DNA of 64,000 nucleotides. Source: [Muricauda] lutisoli (nom. illeg.) (lineage in GTDB: Bacteria > Bacteroidota > Bacteroidia > Flavobacteriales > Flavobacteriaceae). The notes beneath the pieces are model-generated. The model was given only the letters and a program-made list of their open reading frames with translations, was not told where the DNA came from and ran no database searches. Positions within the stretch are counted from its first letter, which is position 1; every line of letters starts with the position of its first letter. A program made the position numbers and the translations under genes. The stretch spans positions 992,001 through 1,056,000 of the forward strand of contig NZ_JAFLND010000001.1 in the NCBI RefSeq assembly GCF_017313105.1, given 5' to 3'. Positions 16,706 to 24,312 of the stretch are shown here, in pieces.

Positions 16706-17135
16706 TTTTTGCTTTGATTAAAGTCAACTTGTCATTGATCAAAAAGTAGATTCTCTGATTTATTTCGTAGACGTAATTCAATATGAATTTTTTGCTTTTG
16801 TTGGGTTTTAGTTCAAAGGTAGGCTTCATTTTGGAACCAATACCTGCAGTATTAAACCACTTCAGGTCGTATTTTCTTTTTGTTTTTGGATTTGCCAAGT
16901 AAATATCCTTTAAATTACCTTCAACTGGTTGATCCGAATTATTGGTGAACTTCAGATAAAATGTATAAGAAGTATAACCTCTCAACGGAGTATACCCAAT
17001 ACCTCTATCTGCTGAGCCTTTAAGTCTGGTAATTTGAAAGGTTATGTTGTCGTCATAATTGAAAACTTGACTCGAATACATTTGTGAATAAGCAAAATTG
17101 CTTATAAGGAATGTTGTAATAAGGATATATTTCAT
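16695..17135 (-). CDS. Hypothetical secreted protein
   Basis: The 146-residue protein has a signal peptide (MKYILITTFLISNFAYSQ). The mature part is a beta-rich domain (YTFYLKFTNNSDQPVEGNLK, then KSKKFILNYVYEINQRIYFL), similar in plan to the overlapping lipoprotein downstream. No family is recognised. It is the middle gene of three in the unit between repeats G and H. Confidence 0.65.
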   Translation of the reverse strand: MKYILITTFLISNFAYSQMYSSQVFNYDDNITFQITRLKGSADRGIGYTPLRGYTSYTFYLKFTNNSDQPVEGNLKDIYLANPKTKRKYDLKWFNTAGIGSKMKPTFELKPNKSKKFILNYVYEINQRIYFLINDKLTLIKAKNEI

Positions 17136-17175
17136 TTGTTTTTAAAATTATAGTCAAGGTTGGGCACAGTATTTT

Positions 17176-18141
17176 TTAATCGGTTATTTTACTTTGCATT
17201 TTAATTGGTTGTATTCCTACAACTTTGTCTTTGTCGTCAAAAATCAATTTTATCATTTCACTTGGCGGACTTGAATTGTCGTCCGAATATTTATACTGAA
17301 GCAGTGTGAACATACTTCCGTCAATTCCCATTTGAACTCCGCTGTAAATTAATTCCGTTTGTCTATCAAAATTGATATTGTCAATCAGCATATTAATTTG
17401 TTCATCGGTAACTTTTTCAATTATCAGGTCTGATAAAAACTCTTTTGATTTGGGTAAATCCCTTGCACTTAAAGCAGTGAAAAAGTCCGTTTTTATTCTT
17501 TCCAATTCAGTCAGCTTTTTCTCGTCAAGTTTTGGAATTTCTTTTTCCTTTTCCTTTGATTGATTCCTGATGTAAAGTCTTATCCTATGAACTGGATTAA
17601 TGGTCACTGCACCTTTCTTTTCATAATAGTTGGAAACTGTTGCGTACATTTCTATTTCGGTACTGTCATTAGGTTTCCAAGTTGAGCTTTCTACAAAAGT
17701 GTTTATAGAATCCAATCGACTTATATTGGAATAATTCTTCTTTACTTCTGGTTTTCCGAACTCATTTGAAATTTCTTTTTTGAGTCCTTTGTATTTTGCA
17801 ATTAAGGCTTTTTGAAATTTCTCCGATTTTTGATTATTGTCTTGTTTCTCAAAATTTGAAACGTCCCATTCGTAGAGAACGTAAGACATTGTTGAATCCG
17901 CTTTTTTGAAAAAGTAGAAAGCAGTTAAATCAGGAATAACTTTCTCTTTTCTTAAATATTTAATTGGTTGTGCTTCTCCGCTAAAAGAAACATGGTTAGA
18001 GGTTGTTGGGGTTTTTTCACTTCCCAAACTTTCTTCCATTTTTATATATTCAGCAAGTGATGTGTTGTGAATATCAAAATTAAACTCCTGTCCAAAAACA
18101 GAAGTTGAGATAAATAAAATTCCAAAAATTAAGTTTTTCAT
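17176..18141 (-). CDS. Hypothetical secreted protein
   Basis: The start at 18141 (MKNLIFGILFISTSVFGQ) gives a standard signal peptide. An ATG at 18156 adds five residues and is possible. The mature 300-odd residues are lysine- and glutamate-rich, with a long central helical region (KEKEKEIPKLDEKKLTELER) and a C-terminal domain with SDLIIEKVTDEQINMLIDN that resembles a DUF3887/NTF2-like module. I do not recognise the family. It is the first gene of its unit and AT-rich like its neighbours. Confidence 0.65.
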   Translation of the reverse strand: MKNLIFGILFISTSVFGQEFNFDIHNTSLAEYIKMEESLGSEKTPTTSNHVSFSGEAQPIKYLRKEKVIPDLTAFYFFKKADSTMSYVLYEWDVSNFEKQDNNQKSEKFQKALIAKYKGLKKEISNEFGKPEVKKNYSNISRLDSINTFVESSTWKPNDSTEIEMYATVSNYYEKKGAVTINPVHRIRLYIRNQSKEKEKEIPKLDEKKLTELERIKTDFFTALSARDLPKSKEFLSDLIIEKVTDEQINMLIDNINFDRQTELIYSGVQMGIDGSMFTLLQYKYSDDNSSPPSEMIKLIFDDKDKVVGIQPIKMQSKITD

Positions 18142-18165
18142 TAGATGTTCTTTCATATTGTTGCC

Positions 18166-18252
18166 AACGGCCTCGGCTATGCGTGTTTAGTTTCTTAAAA
18201 GCGGGGCATTTGGTTTAGGGGAGGAGCAGGCAATGGATTATAGTATTTGTTA
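18166..18252. repeat. Array repeat, copy H, with AACGG and TTTGTTA boundaries
   Basis: It runs from AACGG (18166-18170) through CTCGGCTATGCG and the diverged core CTTAAAAGCGGGGCATTTGG to TTTGTTA (18246-18252). The last three bases are also the stop codon of the metallopeptidase-like gene. On the other side the next gene starts 10-25 bp away, so the repeat fills the whole gap. Confidence 0.8.
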
Positions 18253-18864
18253 TTTCCCATTTTCTATTCGTTTAATGGTTTTTACAAATACAGAATAATA
18301 TTCTAGGTGCTCGGTCATAAATTCTTCTAAACTTTGTTTTAATAAAGGAAGATTAACATAAAGTTTATCATTCCTGTTGTCGATAAATTTTAATGGGTCT
18401 AGTTCAAAAAGCTTTTTTAAATGATTTTGGTCAGTAAAAAGGTTACTTAAATATTCCTTTTCAATAAATTCCACAATTTTTTTTCTTTTTGGCCCTGTAC
18501 AATATTCTTCCATTGCCCTAAATTCCAATGCATCTAGTTTTCCGTTAGCTAAATTTCCAATATTAAAACACGTACGAAATCCAATGTCTTCTTTTGATTT
18601 TAAATATAAGGTTTGAAGAACACAGCCATAAAGGATGACAGCCATATATTCTGTCGGATTTTGAACTTCTCCATTTTCAATATATCCTTTGGGTTTTATT
18701 GCTGTTGCTCCTCCAGAGTAATCAGTAGTATCAGGCAACCTACAAGGCTCGATATAAATTTGTTCAGTTCCAAGACCGATTTTATAATGTTTATAATTTA
18801 ATTCACGGGCTATAAAATGTCCGACTTCGTGAATAAATACTCTTTTTAAATTAAGAATGTTCAT
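18250..18864 (-). CDS. HExxH metallopeptidase-like protein
   Basis: The 204-residue protein carries RVFIHEVGHFIARELNY at the N-terminus (residues 8-24), an HExxH zinc site as in FtsH/M41-like and related peptidases. PTEYMAVILYGCVLQTLYL follows, a possible packing helix, and ALEFRAMEEYC near residue 118 offers a candidate third ligand. No signal peptide or transmembrane anchor was seen. It lies directly downstream of the CD-NTase gene on the same strand with a repeat in between, so a link to the defence module is possible but unproven. Confidence 0.6.
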   Translation of the reverse strand: MNILNLKRVFIHEVGHFIARELNYKHYKIGLGTEQIYIEPCRLPDTTDYSGGATAIKPKGYIENGEVQNPTEYMAVILYGCVLQTLYLKSKEDIGFRTCFNIGNLANGKLDALEFRAMEEYCTGPKRKKIVEFIEKEYLSNLFTDQNHLKKLFELDPLKFIDNRNDKLYVNLPLLKQSLEEFMTEHLEYYSVFVKTIKRIENGK

Positions 18865-18881
18865 ATTTCAAATTGACAGCT

Positions 18882-19003
18882 AACGGTTTTGTATAAGCGC
18901 AGGAATAATTAGGCCCTAACTTTTCAGTTAAACAGTGACTTCTAATTTATTTTATTTACTTAAAGCAGATTTAGTGTCTATTTCTTAGTGATAATTTTTG
19001 TTA
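18882..19003. repeat. Array repeat, copy I (diverged), between metallopeptidase-like and CD-NTase genes
   Basis: AACGG (18882-18886) followed by TTTTGTATAAGCGC, a weak core TTACTTAAAGCAGATTTAGT near 18957 and a TTTGTTA end (18997-19003). It shares the boundaries of copies C and H. It is the rightmost copy and is followed directly by the CBASS-like genes. Confidence 0.55.
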
Positions 19004-19010
19004 TAATTTT

Positions 19011-20291
19011 TTACATCGAAATAGGCACATCAATTCTATCAGTAGCTACACAAACTCCATTTTTAATAATATAGCATTCCACATAATGTTCTCCATTGAA
19101 ATTTGAGTTTTCATTTCTAATTTCTTTTCCTTTATCGTTTAGAATCTGACCTCTAAACATATTTCTTCTTTTAGCAATTGGCCCCAAATTTTTTACTTTC
19201 CATTTCACTTGGTATGGTTGTGGCACCTCATTTTCAGTTATATAAAATTTCAATTTTTTTGTGCTTCTCAGTATTTTTATTCTACTTAACAAATCGTCTC
19301 GAAATCCCTGTTGTTTTACCAGGCAATCAATATTTAAATTATATTTTATATCAACAGGATATTGGTTTTCAATAAACTCCTCACTGTCTGTATAGTTTTC
19401 AGAGTTTTCAAGAATTTCTTTTGGGTATGGGAACTTGTAGCCATAAATTTTTCGCCAAATTCCATATACTGTTTTATTTTCTTTTTTGTCAATAGCTTCT
19501 ACCGCATTATTAAATGCTTTTTTAGCTTTTGAATGAAAATCAGATTTCTTATAAACTTTTTGATTACTACCAGGCGCATACCAAAATTTCTGTTCTTTAG
19601 AAAGTTCAGACATATACTGAAAAAAATCTCTAACTAATTCATCATAATTTGAATAAGTAGATGAATGATGGTTTTCATTTTCTTTTAAAAAATTATAACA
19701 AAAAGTATCTATTAATAAACCTCCCATTTTAACACCATTTTTATTTTTCCAAGTCCTTGTCATTTTACACAAGTTTTTTAAGTTCTGGGATGTGGTTTGA
19801 TTAAATGAATTTAATTCTGATATTTCTTGTCTTGGTTTAGTTATTTTCCAGCTTCCTCCATTTTTGGAATCTGGATATTTATATGAATTATCACTTTGTA
19901 GGTTTGCAGGACAAACTTCAATAACGTAATTGTTGAAATCGACGACAACAACTTGTCCATCTCCTCTTATGTCAGTATTTGAGTAAGTTTTCTGGATCGA
20001 TTTTTTTGTATCTTGAAGTAAATCCGATTGACCATTATGTTTTCTTGAATCATATTTTTTGAAATCAGCATCAGATATTTCAAATATCATATCTAAATCA
20101 CTTATTCCATCAATTGCCGTTTTTCTTCCATAACTGCCTACTTGTAATGAATGTATTGTAGAACTATCTAATTCATTATAAAAAGATTTATTTAAAGCTT
20201 TTGTTATTCGATTGTATTTATATGAAATATCATCTTTGTTTGATATTTTCAAGTTATCAACAAAAGTTTTAAAGGTTTCTGAAGTATTCAT
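19011..20291 (-). CDS. CBASS-type CD-NTase (SMODS nucleotidyltransferase) with C-terminal AGS-C sensor domain
   Basis: The 426-residue protein has the nucleotidyltransferase signature VGSYGRKTAIDGISDLDMIF: G52-S53 and the metal-binding D65 and D67. The third acidic residue is a glutamate in NYVIEVCPAN (E125). A C-terminal beta domain of about residues 345-425 (KWKVKNLGPIAKRR, then FNGEHYVECYII) fits the adenylyl/guanylyl-cyclase-and-SMODS C-terminal sensor domain. The enzyme would make a cyclic oligonucleotide on phage sensing, but which one cannot be read. Its start overlaps the SLATT gene by 23 bp, so the two form one unit. Confidence 0.85.
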   Translation of the reverse strand: MNTSETFKTFVDNLKISNKDDISYKYNRITKALNKSFYNELDSSTIHSLQVGSYGRKTAIDGISDLDMIFEISDADFKKYDSRKHNGQSDLLQDTKKSIQKTYSNTDIRGDGQVVVVDFNNYVIEVCPANLQSDNSYKYPDSKNGGSWKITKPRQEISELNSFNQTTSQNLKNLCKMTRTWKNKNGVKMGGLLIDTFCYNFLKENENHHSSTYSNYDELVRDFFQYMSELSKEQKFWYAPGSNQKVYKKSDFHSKAKKAFNNAVEAIDKKENKTVYGIWRKIYGYKFPYPKEILENSENYTDSEEFIENQYPVDIKYNLNIDCLVKQQGFRDDLLSRIKILRSTKKLKFYITENEVPQPYQVKWKVKNLGPIAKRRNMFRGQILNDKGKEIRNENSNFNGEHYVECYIIKNGVCVATDRIDVPISM

Positions 20292-20883
20292 AAATATTAG
20301 GAAGTGTGTTTATAGCGATAAAGACGATTGTTATAAAAATTATGAAATAGACCAACCATTTAAGTGAATTTGGAAATTTATCCTTCCAGAATTTGAAGTG
20401 TAACTCCTTGTCCAACCAATCTATTTGGAATTCATAAAAGAATTTAAAATGAGCATACCATTGTGATAGAAATATTTGTTTTGTTATTGAAGTATTATAA
20501 TAGGATTCTAATAAGTTATCAAGTTCCTTTTTTTCATCTTTAAATTTTTCATTTTCACTGGCTTCAACATTCAAATATAGTTGTCTGAGTTTGTTGTAAA
20601 TTTGAGTAAGTTCTTCACCTGCTTTTTTATACGTATTGATTTCTTTATTTGAAAAATTTATATAAAGCCCTGCGATTGAAATAATAATAAGTAATACAGA
20701 TATTTCTTTTTGATTTGAAAATTCAGCATATGCCACTTGTATTATTCCAATAGCCAATCCGGTAAAACTTATCCAATTCGGAAGCTTGGTCAGTATGTCA
20801 TAAGAAGCAAAATGTTTTTTTGCCCCGAACCCAACATTGTATGCATTTTCAGCAATTTCCTTCTTAAATTGTTTTTTGTTCAT
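20269..20883 (-). CDS. SLATT-domain membrane effector of the CBASS-like pair
   Basis: From the ATG at 20883 the protein has 204 residues. The longer frame to 20937 adds 18 residues without support. Two membrane helices lie close together (about residues 37-55, WISFTGLAIGIIQVAYAEF, and 60-78, EISVLLIIISIAGLYINFS). A helical cytosolic section follows, then a third helix near the C-terminus (LKWLVYFIIFITIVFI). This is the plan of SLATT proteins, which are predicted pore-forming effectors coupled to SMODS/SLOG sensors. It is the first gene of the pair, overlapping the CD-NTase gene. Effector activity is inferred. Confidence 0.8.
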   Translation of the reverse strand: MNKKQFKKEIAENAYNVGFGAKKHFASYDILTKLPNWISFTGLAIGIIQVAYAEFSNQKEISVLLIIISIAGLYINFSNKEINTYKKAGEELTQIYNKLRQLYLNVEASENEKFKDEKKELDNLLESYYNTSITKQIFLSQWYAHFKFFYEFQIDWLDKELHFKFWKDKFPNSLKWLVYFIIFITIVFIAINTLPNIYEYFRNL

Positions 20884-21266
20884 AGATATTCTTTCATCTT
20901 TCTCAAAATAAACTACAACATGTTTATAGAAACGCAAATTACATTGCTATACTCCCCAAATCGGAGTAATAGCGCTGCTTTTGATTAACAGCTACCTAAT
21001 ATCACCGAAATTTCCTTCAAAAACAATAAGTCAACTAAAGGAGTTGTAAGAAGTTATCAACGCACCCCTGTTTTCCGTTTCCGGATAAAATGTATATTTG
21101 GAGTGCGAAACACATCTTTATTTTACTACCTCTCCCAACCTCAACATGTCTTAAATAGTAGATACAGGGTAGGCAAACGGGTGCAAGTCCCGAAGACCAA
21201 TCAGGGCGTAGCTTTGATGTGTTTCGCGGTGACCTATCCTCATTTTTAATTTTAACCACTCTTGTT
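20884..21266. other. Intergenic region with a 12-bp inverted repeat
   Basis: These 383 bp separate the CBASS-like pair from a small plus-strand gene. The clear structure is GCGAAACACATC at 21105-21116 and its exact complement GATGTGTTTCGC at 21216-21227, with a third partial copy at 21269. An 80-codon minus-strand ORF across the interval (21035-21277) shows no protein features. No promoter could be fixed. Confidence 0.5.
21105..21227. repeat. Inverted repeat GCGAAACACATC flanking a 99-bp insert
   Basis: Perfect 12-bp arms lie at 21105-21116 and 21216-21227. The 99 bp between them contain GGGTGCAAGTCCCGAAGACC, which has local pairing. A third arm-like GCGAAACACA at 21269-21278 overlaps the start of the small downstream gene. 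It could be a small MITE-like element or a structured leader, with no clear family. Confidence 0.5.
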
Positions 21267-21551
21267 ATGCGAAACACAGAAGGTCAAGAAAACTGCCCAC
21301 AAGGCAGTAGCGCGGAGGCGCACAGCGCTCCCAAAATTTCCCAAATGCTTACCCCGGCCCAAGTACAATTGTTGGACTATGCCAATTATTTGGATGGCCC
21401 CGATCTGGTAAAATCCCTAAAACTGCTGCACGATATTGCCGTGTATTTTTCCAACGACCCTATTGATGAAAAAGAAAAGTATGCGCTCTTCAGTGTTAAA
21501 GTGCTGTGGGAGTGTATTGAGGAGATTGTAGGTGAGACGGGGAAAGGGTGA
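21267..21551 (+). CDS. Hypothetical small protein ending inside a heptamer repeat
   Basis: From the ATG at 21267 the product has 94 residues; a frame opening at 21219 is less likely because it starts in the inverted repeat. The first 25 residues are Gly/Ser/Ala-rich and look disordered. Residues 30-90 form a helical domain (LTPAQVQLLDYANYLDGPDL, KYALFSVKVLWECIEEI). No family is recognised. The last codons and the stop lie in the GGTGAAG-type repeat, so the natural C-terminus may have been replaced by repeat sequence. Confidence 0.5.
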   Translation: MRNTEGQENCPQGSSAEAHSAPKISQMLTPAQVQLLDYANYLDGPDLVKSLKLLHDIAVYFSNDPIDEKEKYALFSVKVLWECIEEIVGETGKG

Positions 21552-21700
21552 AGGGTGAAAGGTTGAAGGGTGATGGGTAAAAGGTAAAGGGTGAAGGTGA
21601 AAGGTGATGGGTGAAAGGTGATGGGTTAAGGGTTAAGGGTGATGGGTGAAGGGTTAAAGGTGAAGGGTGATGGGTTAAGGGTGATGGGTGAAAGGTGGGA
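21538..21700. repeat. G-rich heptamer tandem repeat (variants of GGGTGAA)
   Basis: About 160 bp are built of roughly 23 imperfect 6-8 base units such as GGGTGAA, GGGTGAT, GGGTTAA and AGGTGAA, with all G runs on the plus strand. The period is close to seven and there are no unique spacers. The many GGG runs could form G-quadruplexes. It separates the small gene from the DUF885 gene, with which it is convergent. Confidence 0.85.
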
Positions 21701-21741
21701 GGGCCTTGTACGGCCCTCTTTCCTTTTGTTTTATGCTGCGA

Positions 21742-23418
21742 TTAGTCGGTAATCGTCTTTAAATGCTCCTTGGAGCCCGTCATTTGCCAATGCCCCAACG
21801 AAATAGGGATGTTGCCGATACTGTTCAACGTATCAAAAAAGTCCTTTACCACAAAGGGTTCACCCTGCAGCTCTTGCAGTCGGGCATAATCGGCCAGGGC
21901 GGCTTCCAACAAATATTTACCGGTAATATAACTTGTTCCGTACCCGGGTTGGCGCAAATAGAGGTGTTGCTCAAAAATGAGCAGTTCTTTTTCGGTCTTC
22001 ATCCAACCGCGTGGGGTGTATTCGCTGTGGATGCCCCCGGCCTCTTCCATGGTCATCTCGTTGGCGTGCGCATATAAGGAGCCCAAACCTCTGGCCGCAC
22101 GCTGTGCGATCATAATATATACGATCTCCTTGGCCCTTGGGCTATCGTTGTACAGACCGGCCTGCATAAACATTTCTTCCACGGCCGTGGCGGTCCCTTC
22201 GTTTCTGGAATCCCAAATATTGTACAACAAGGGGCCTTTCCTGATTTCACTTTTATGGGGCTCGATATCCATGCGCGCCAGCTCGAACCAATGGTAAAAA
22301 TGGGAGTAGAGGGGCCTGGCATCGTAATGCTCACCAATCTCGAAAAAATTACGTTTTTCCTTGGGAATAAATTCCCCCAAATGCTCGCGCAGGGCGGGGT
22401 CAAAATACGGTTTTACGGTAACAATGTCCTGTTGCTCCAAAAAGTCCATCAAGCTTTTGGCGGAGGCATCGGCCATGCTATCATAGGATTCGGGGGAGTC
22501 CACGGCTTCCAGTTCCGGTAGGTTCCTGTTGTTGTGCTCCACCAATTTCAATGAGGCCCACGCACGGGCGAGCTCCCGTTTTAGGATCATCACCTCATCT
22601 TCCCAGGTAAGCGGCACGAGGTGCACATGTTGCAAATACCAGGTGTAATTGTCCTTCCCAATGCCCGAAGGGCCGGTTTTGGATTCGGATTCGGCCTGCA
22701 ACCACTCAACAAGGTCGTTGGTAGCAGCTATACCCTCATCGATTACGGCCACCAGTTCGGCATCGTTGGTAATGGCATCGTTTTCTTTTAGGTCAGTGAG
22801 TACCACACTCTGGTTTTTAATATCCCGAATACCGGTGATCCATAGATCGCGGGCGTTCCCGGTCAGGTTTTTCTTGGCCTGGGCATAAAAGGGCGGAATC
22901 ACCTGTAGGTCGGTCAGGAGCCTGGCCCGTTCCTCCTCGGATAAGGGAAAGGTATAGGTCCACAGTTCCGTAGTACCGTGATTGGTGGGCCCTTCGTGGG
23001 CGGGCACATCGCTTTTGTATTCCCAAACCACTTTGTAATAAGCGGGATCGCGGACCCAAGGTTGTAATACGCGTTGGTTAAAATCGTAGCCGTTCATTTC
23101 GGCCCACACGATCATCCAATCCACTTGGTTCTCCACGGACCAATCGGTGGTATCTATGGCCTGTAGCTTGGATTGCAGCTCCTTGAACTTGGGCCAACGT
23201 TTCTCGAAGGTTTCCGCGGTATAATCGGGAGCTCCATTCAACAGCGGAGGGTTTTCGAAGGTTCTCCATTCCTTGAACAGGGCCACTAGATCTTGGTAAT
23301 CGTTGGAGGTGAAATGTTCAGTTGTGGAGGCGGTTTCCGAGGAACTTTCTTTTGTATCGGTTTGGCAGCTGAGCAAGAACAGCATTGCCAAGGACAGGAG
23401 GGTGGTGGTTGTTTTCAA
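21742..23418 (-). CDS. DUF885 family lipoprotein, predicted metallo-hydrolase
   Basis: The 558-residue protein has a lipoprotein signal ([11 protein letters not shown], Cys 18) and a low-complexity Ser/Thr linker. DUF885 proteins are large helical enzymes related to M32-type gluzincins. The part with [18 protein letters not shown] near residue 410 and [17 protein letters not shown] near residue 485 fits the conserved C-terminal half of the family. The usual HExxH was not found (the place reads [10 protein letters not shown]), so catalysis is uncertain. The gene has about twice the GC of the CBASS pair to its right by eye. Start is the first ATG with signal peptide. Confidence 0.8.
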   Translation of the reverse strand: MKTTTTLLSLAMLFLLSCQTDTKESSSETASTTEHFTSNDYQDLVALFKEWRTFENPPLLNGAPDYTAETFEKRWPKFKELQSKLQAIDTTDWSVENQVDWMIVWAEMNGYDFNQRVLQPWVRDPAYYKVVWEYKSDVPAHEGPTNHGTTELWTYTFPLSEEERARLLTDLQVIPPFYAQAKKNLTGNARDLWITGIRDIKNQSVVLTDLKENDAITNDAELVAVIDEGIAATNDLVEWLQAESESKTGPSGIGKDNYTWYLQHVHLVPLTWEDEVMILKRELARAWASLKLVEHNNRNLPELEAVDSPESYDSMADASAKSLMDFLEQQDIVTVKPYFDPALREHLGEFIPKEKRNFFEIGEHYDARPLYSHFYHWFELARMDIEPHKSEIRKGPLLYNIWDSRNEGTATAVEEMFMQAGLYNDSPRAKEIVYIMIAQRAARGLGSLYAHANEMTMEEAGGIHSEYTPRGWMKTEKELLIFEQHLYLRQPGYGTSYITGKYLLEAALADYARLQELQGEPFVVKDFFDTLNSIGNIPISLGHWQMTGSKEHLKTITD

Positions 23419-23550
23419 TGGGTTGATGTTTTTATGGATGTTGAAGTTCGTTGAAATTTCTGCAAAAGCAAAGGTGCAGATAAAAGGATTTCCAAGTATT
23501 TGTACACAGACCGGTCAATTCTTCCCTTGATGAGGCTTTTGTTACTGTTC

Positions 23551-24312
23551 CTAAAGCGTTTGATCATTGGTGTGAAGATGGTCATCGATTAGGTTTTTTG
23601 TTTTTTTGATCTGCATCAAGGTGAGCTTCAGGTCGTATAAATTGTCCCGATTTATTTGTTCACTATAGTGCAGCAGCCTTAAAAAATCTGAATCATCTTT
23701 TAAGGTCTCAAAGTTTTTGGGGGAGTAGCGTTTGGATGGAACGGCTCCTACAGGATCACTTTCCGTTTTTAGGTCTTCAAAATATTCCAGGTACCTCGGT
23801 ATCAAATATTCGTAGGTGGTTTTTTTAGCGGCAGCTTCCCGTTCCTTGATAAAGGAATAATGGGTTTCGTATAGGTTGGTAATGGATTCTCGAAGGGTGT
23901 CGTTGGTAAGAATATGAAACCCGATATTGGAAAGGTTTTTATAACCGCTCCATTTTAAGGTATAAGTGGCGCTAAAAGTGACAAAACCAAAACTACGCAT
24001 TAAACTATCTGAAAGGGGAGCATTGTTTTTAAGTGCTTTTTCAATAGCACGGACATTTTCAATGGAAGTTTGGTTTAAATGCACATCATTTTCCAATGAA
24101 AGCATATCCTCCCCGAGGTTTTCCGATATCTCGCGGAGCACTTGAATTTCCATCCGGGAATTTTTTCGATCCTCGTTCCAATTGTTGATCTGCAGGGCAA
24201 TCAAGATCCCGATCACCACCAAAACGATTTCCCCCAGGGCATATTTGAGGTACTTGCGGGTTTTACCTTCATTGAGGAGTGACTTGCGGATGTTTCTAAA
24301 GAATTTTATCAT
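23551..24312 (-). CDS. DUF6090 family membrane-anchored protein (paralog 6)
   Basis: The 253-residue protein is the last of four DUF6090 genes in tandem. The anchor is MIKFFRNIRKSLLNEGKTRK and GEIVLVVIGILIALQINN, with the outer motif IGFHILTNDTLRESITNLYE near residue 130. The ATG overlaps the stop of paralog 7 by 4 bp, so translation is probably coupled. This anchor resembles paralogs 7 and 8 (NEGKT) more than those of the 8-14 kb array (ENKF), so the two clusters expanded separately. Confidence 0.9.
   Translation of the reverse strand: MIKFFRNIRKSLLNEGKTRKYLKYALGEIVLVVIGILIALQINNWNEDRKNSRMEIQVLREISENLGEDMLSLENDVHLNQTSIENVRAIEKALKNNAPLSDSLMRSFGFVTFSATYTLKWSGYKNLSNIGFHILTNDTLRESITNLYETHYSFIKEREAAAKKTTYEYLIPRYLEYFEDLKTESDPVGAVPSKRYSPKNFETLKDDSDFLRLLHYSEQINRDNLYDLKLTLMQIKKTKNLIDDHLHTNDQTL

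Noticed and set aside
6568..19003. Classical attC sites
   Set aside because: Core triplets AAC and GTT occur, but RYYYAAC/GTTRRRY boxes do not match and no integrase is in the window; kept only as an analogy.
21150..21215. tRNA or riboswitch
   Set aside because: GGGTGCAAGTCCCGAAGACC resembles a T-arm or ligand-binding hairpin, but no full cloverleaf, anticodon stem or known riboswitch core could be built.
21538..21700. CRISPR-like array
   Set aside because: The units are imperfect 6-8 base tandem repeats without spacers of even size; this is a minisatellite, not a CRISPR.
6568..21700. Prophage or insertion sequence
   Set aside because: No transposase, integrase, capsid, terminase or tail gene was found in this region; the inverted repeat near 21.1 kb has no gene inside.
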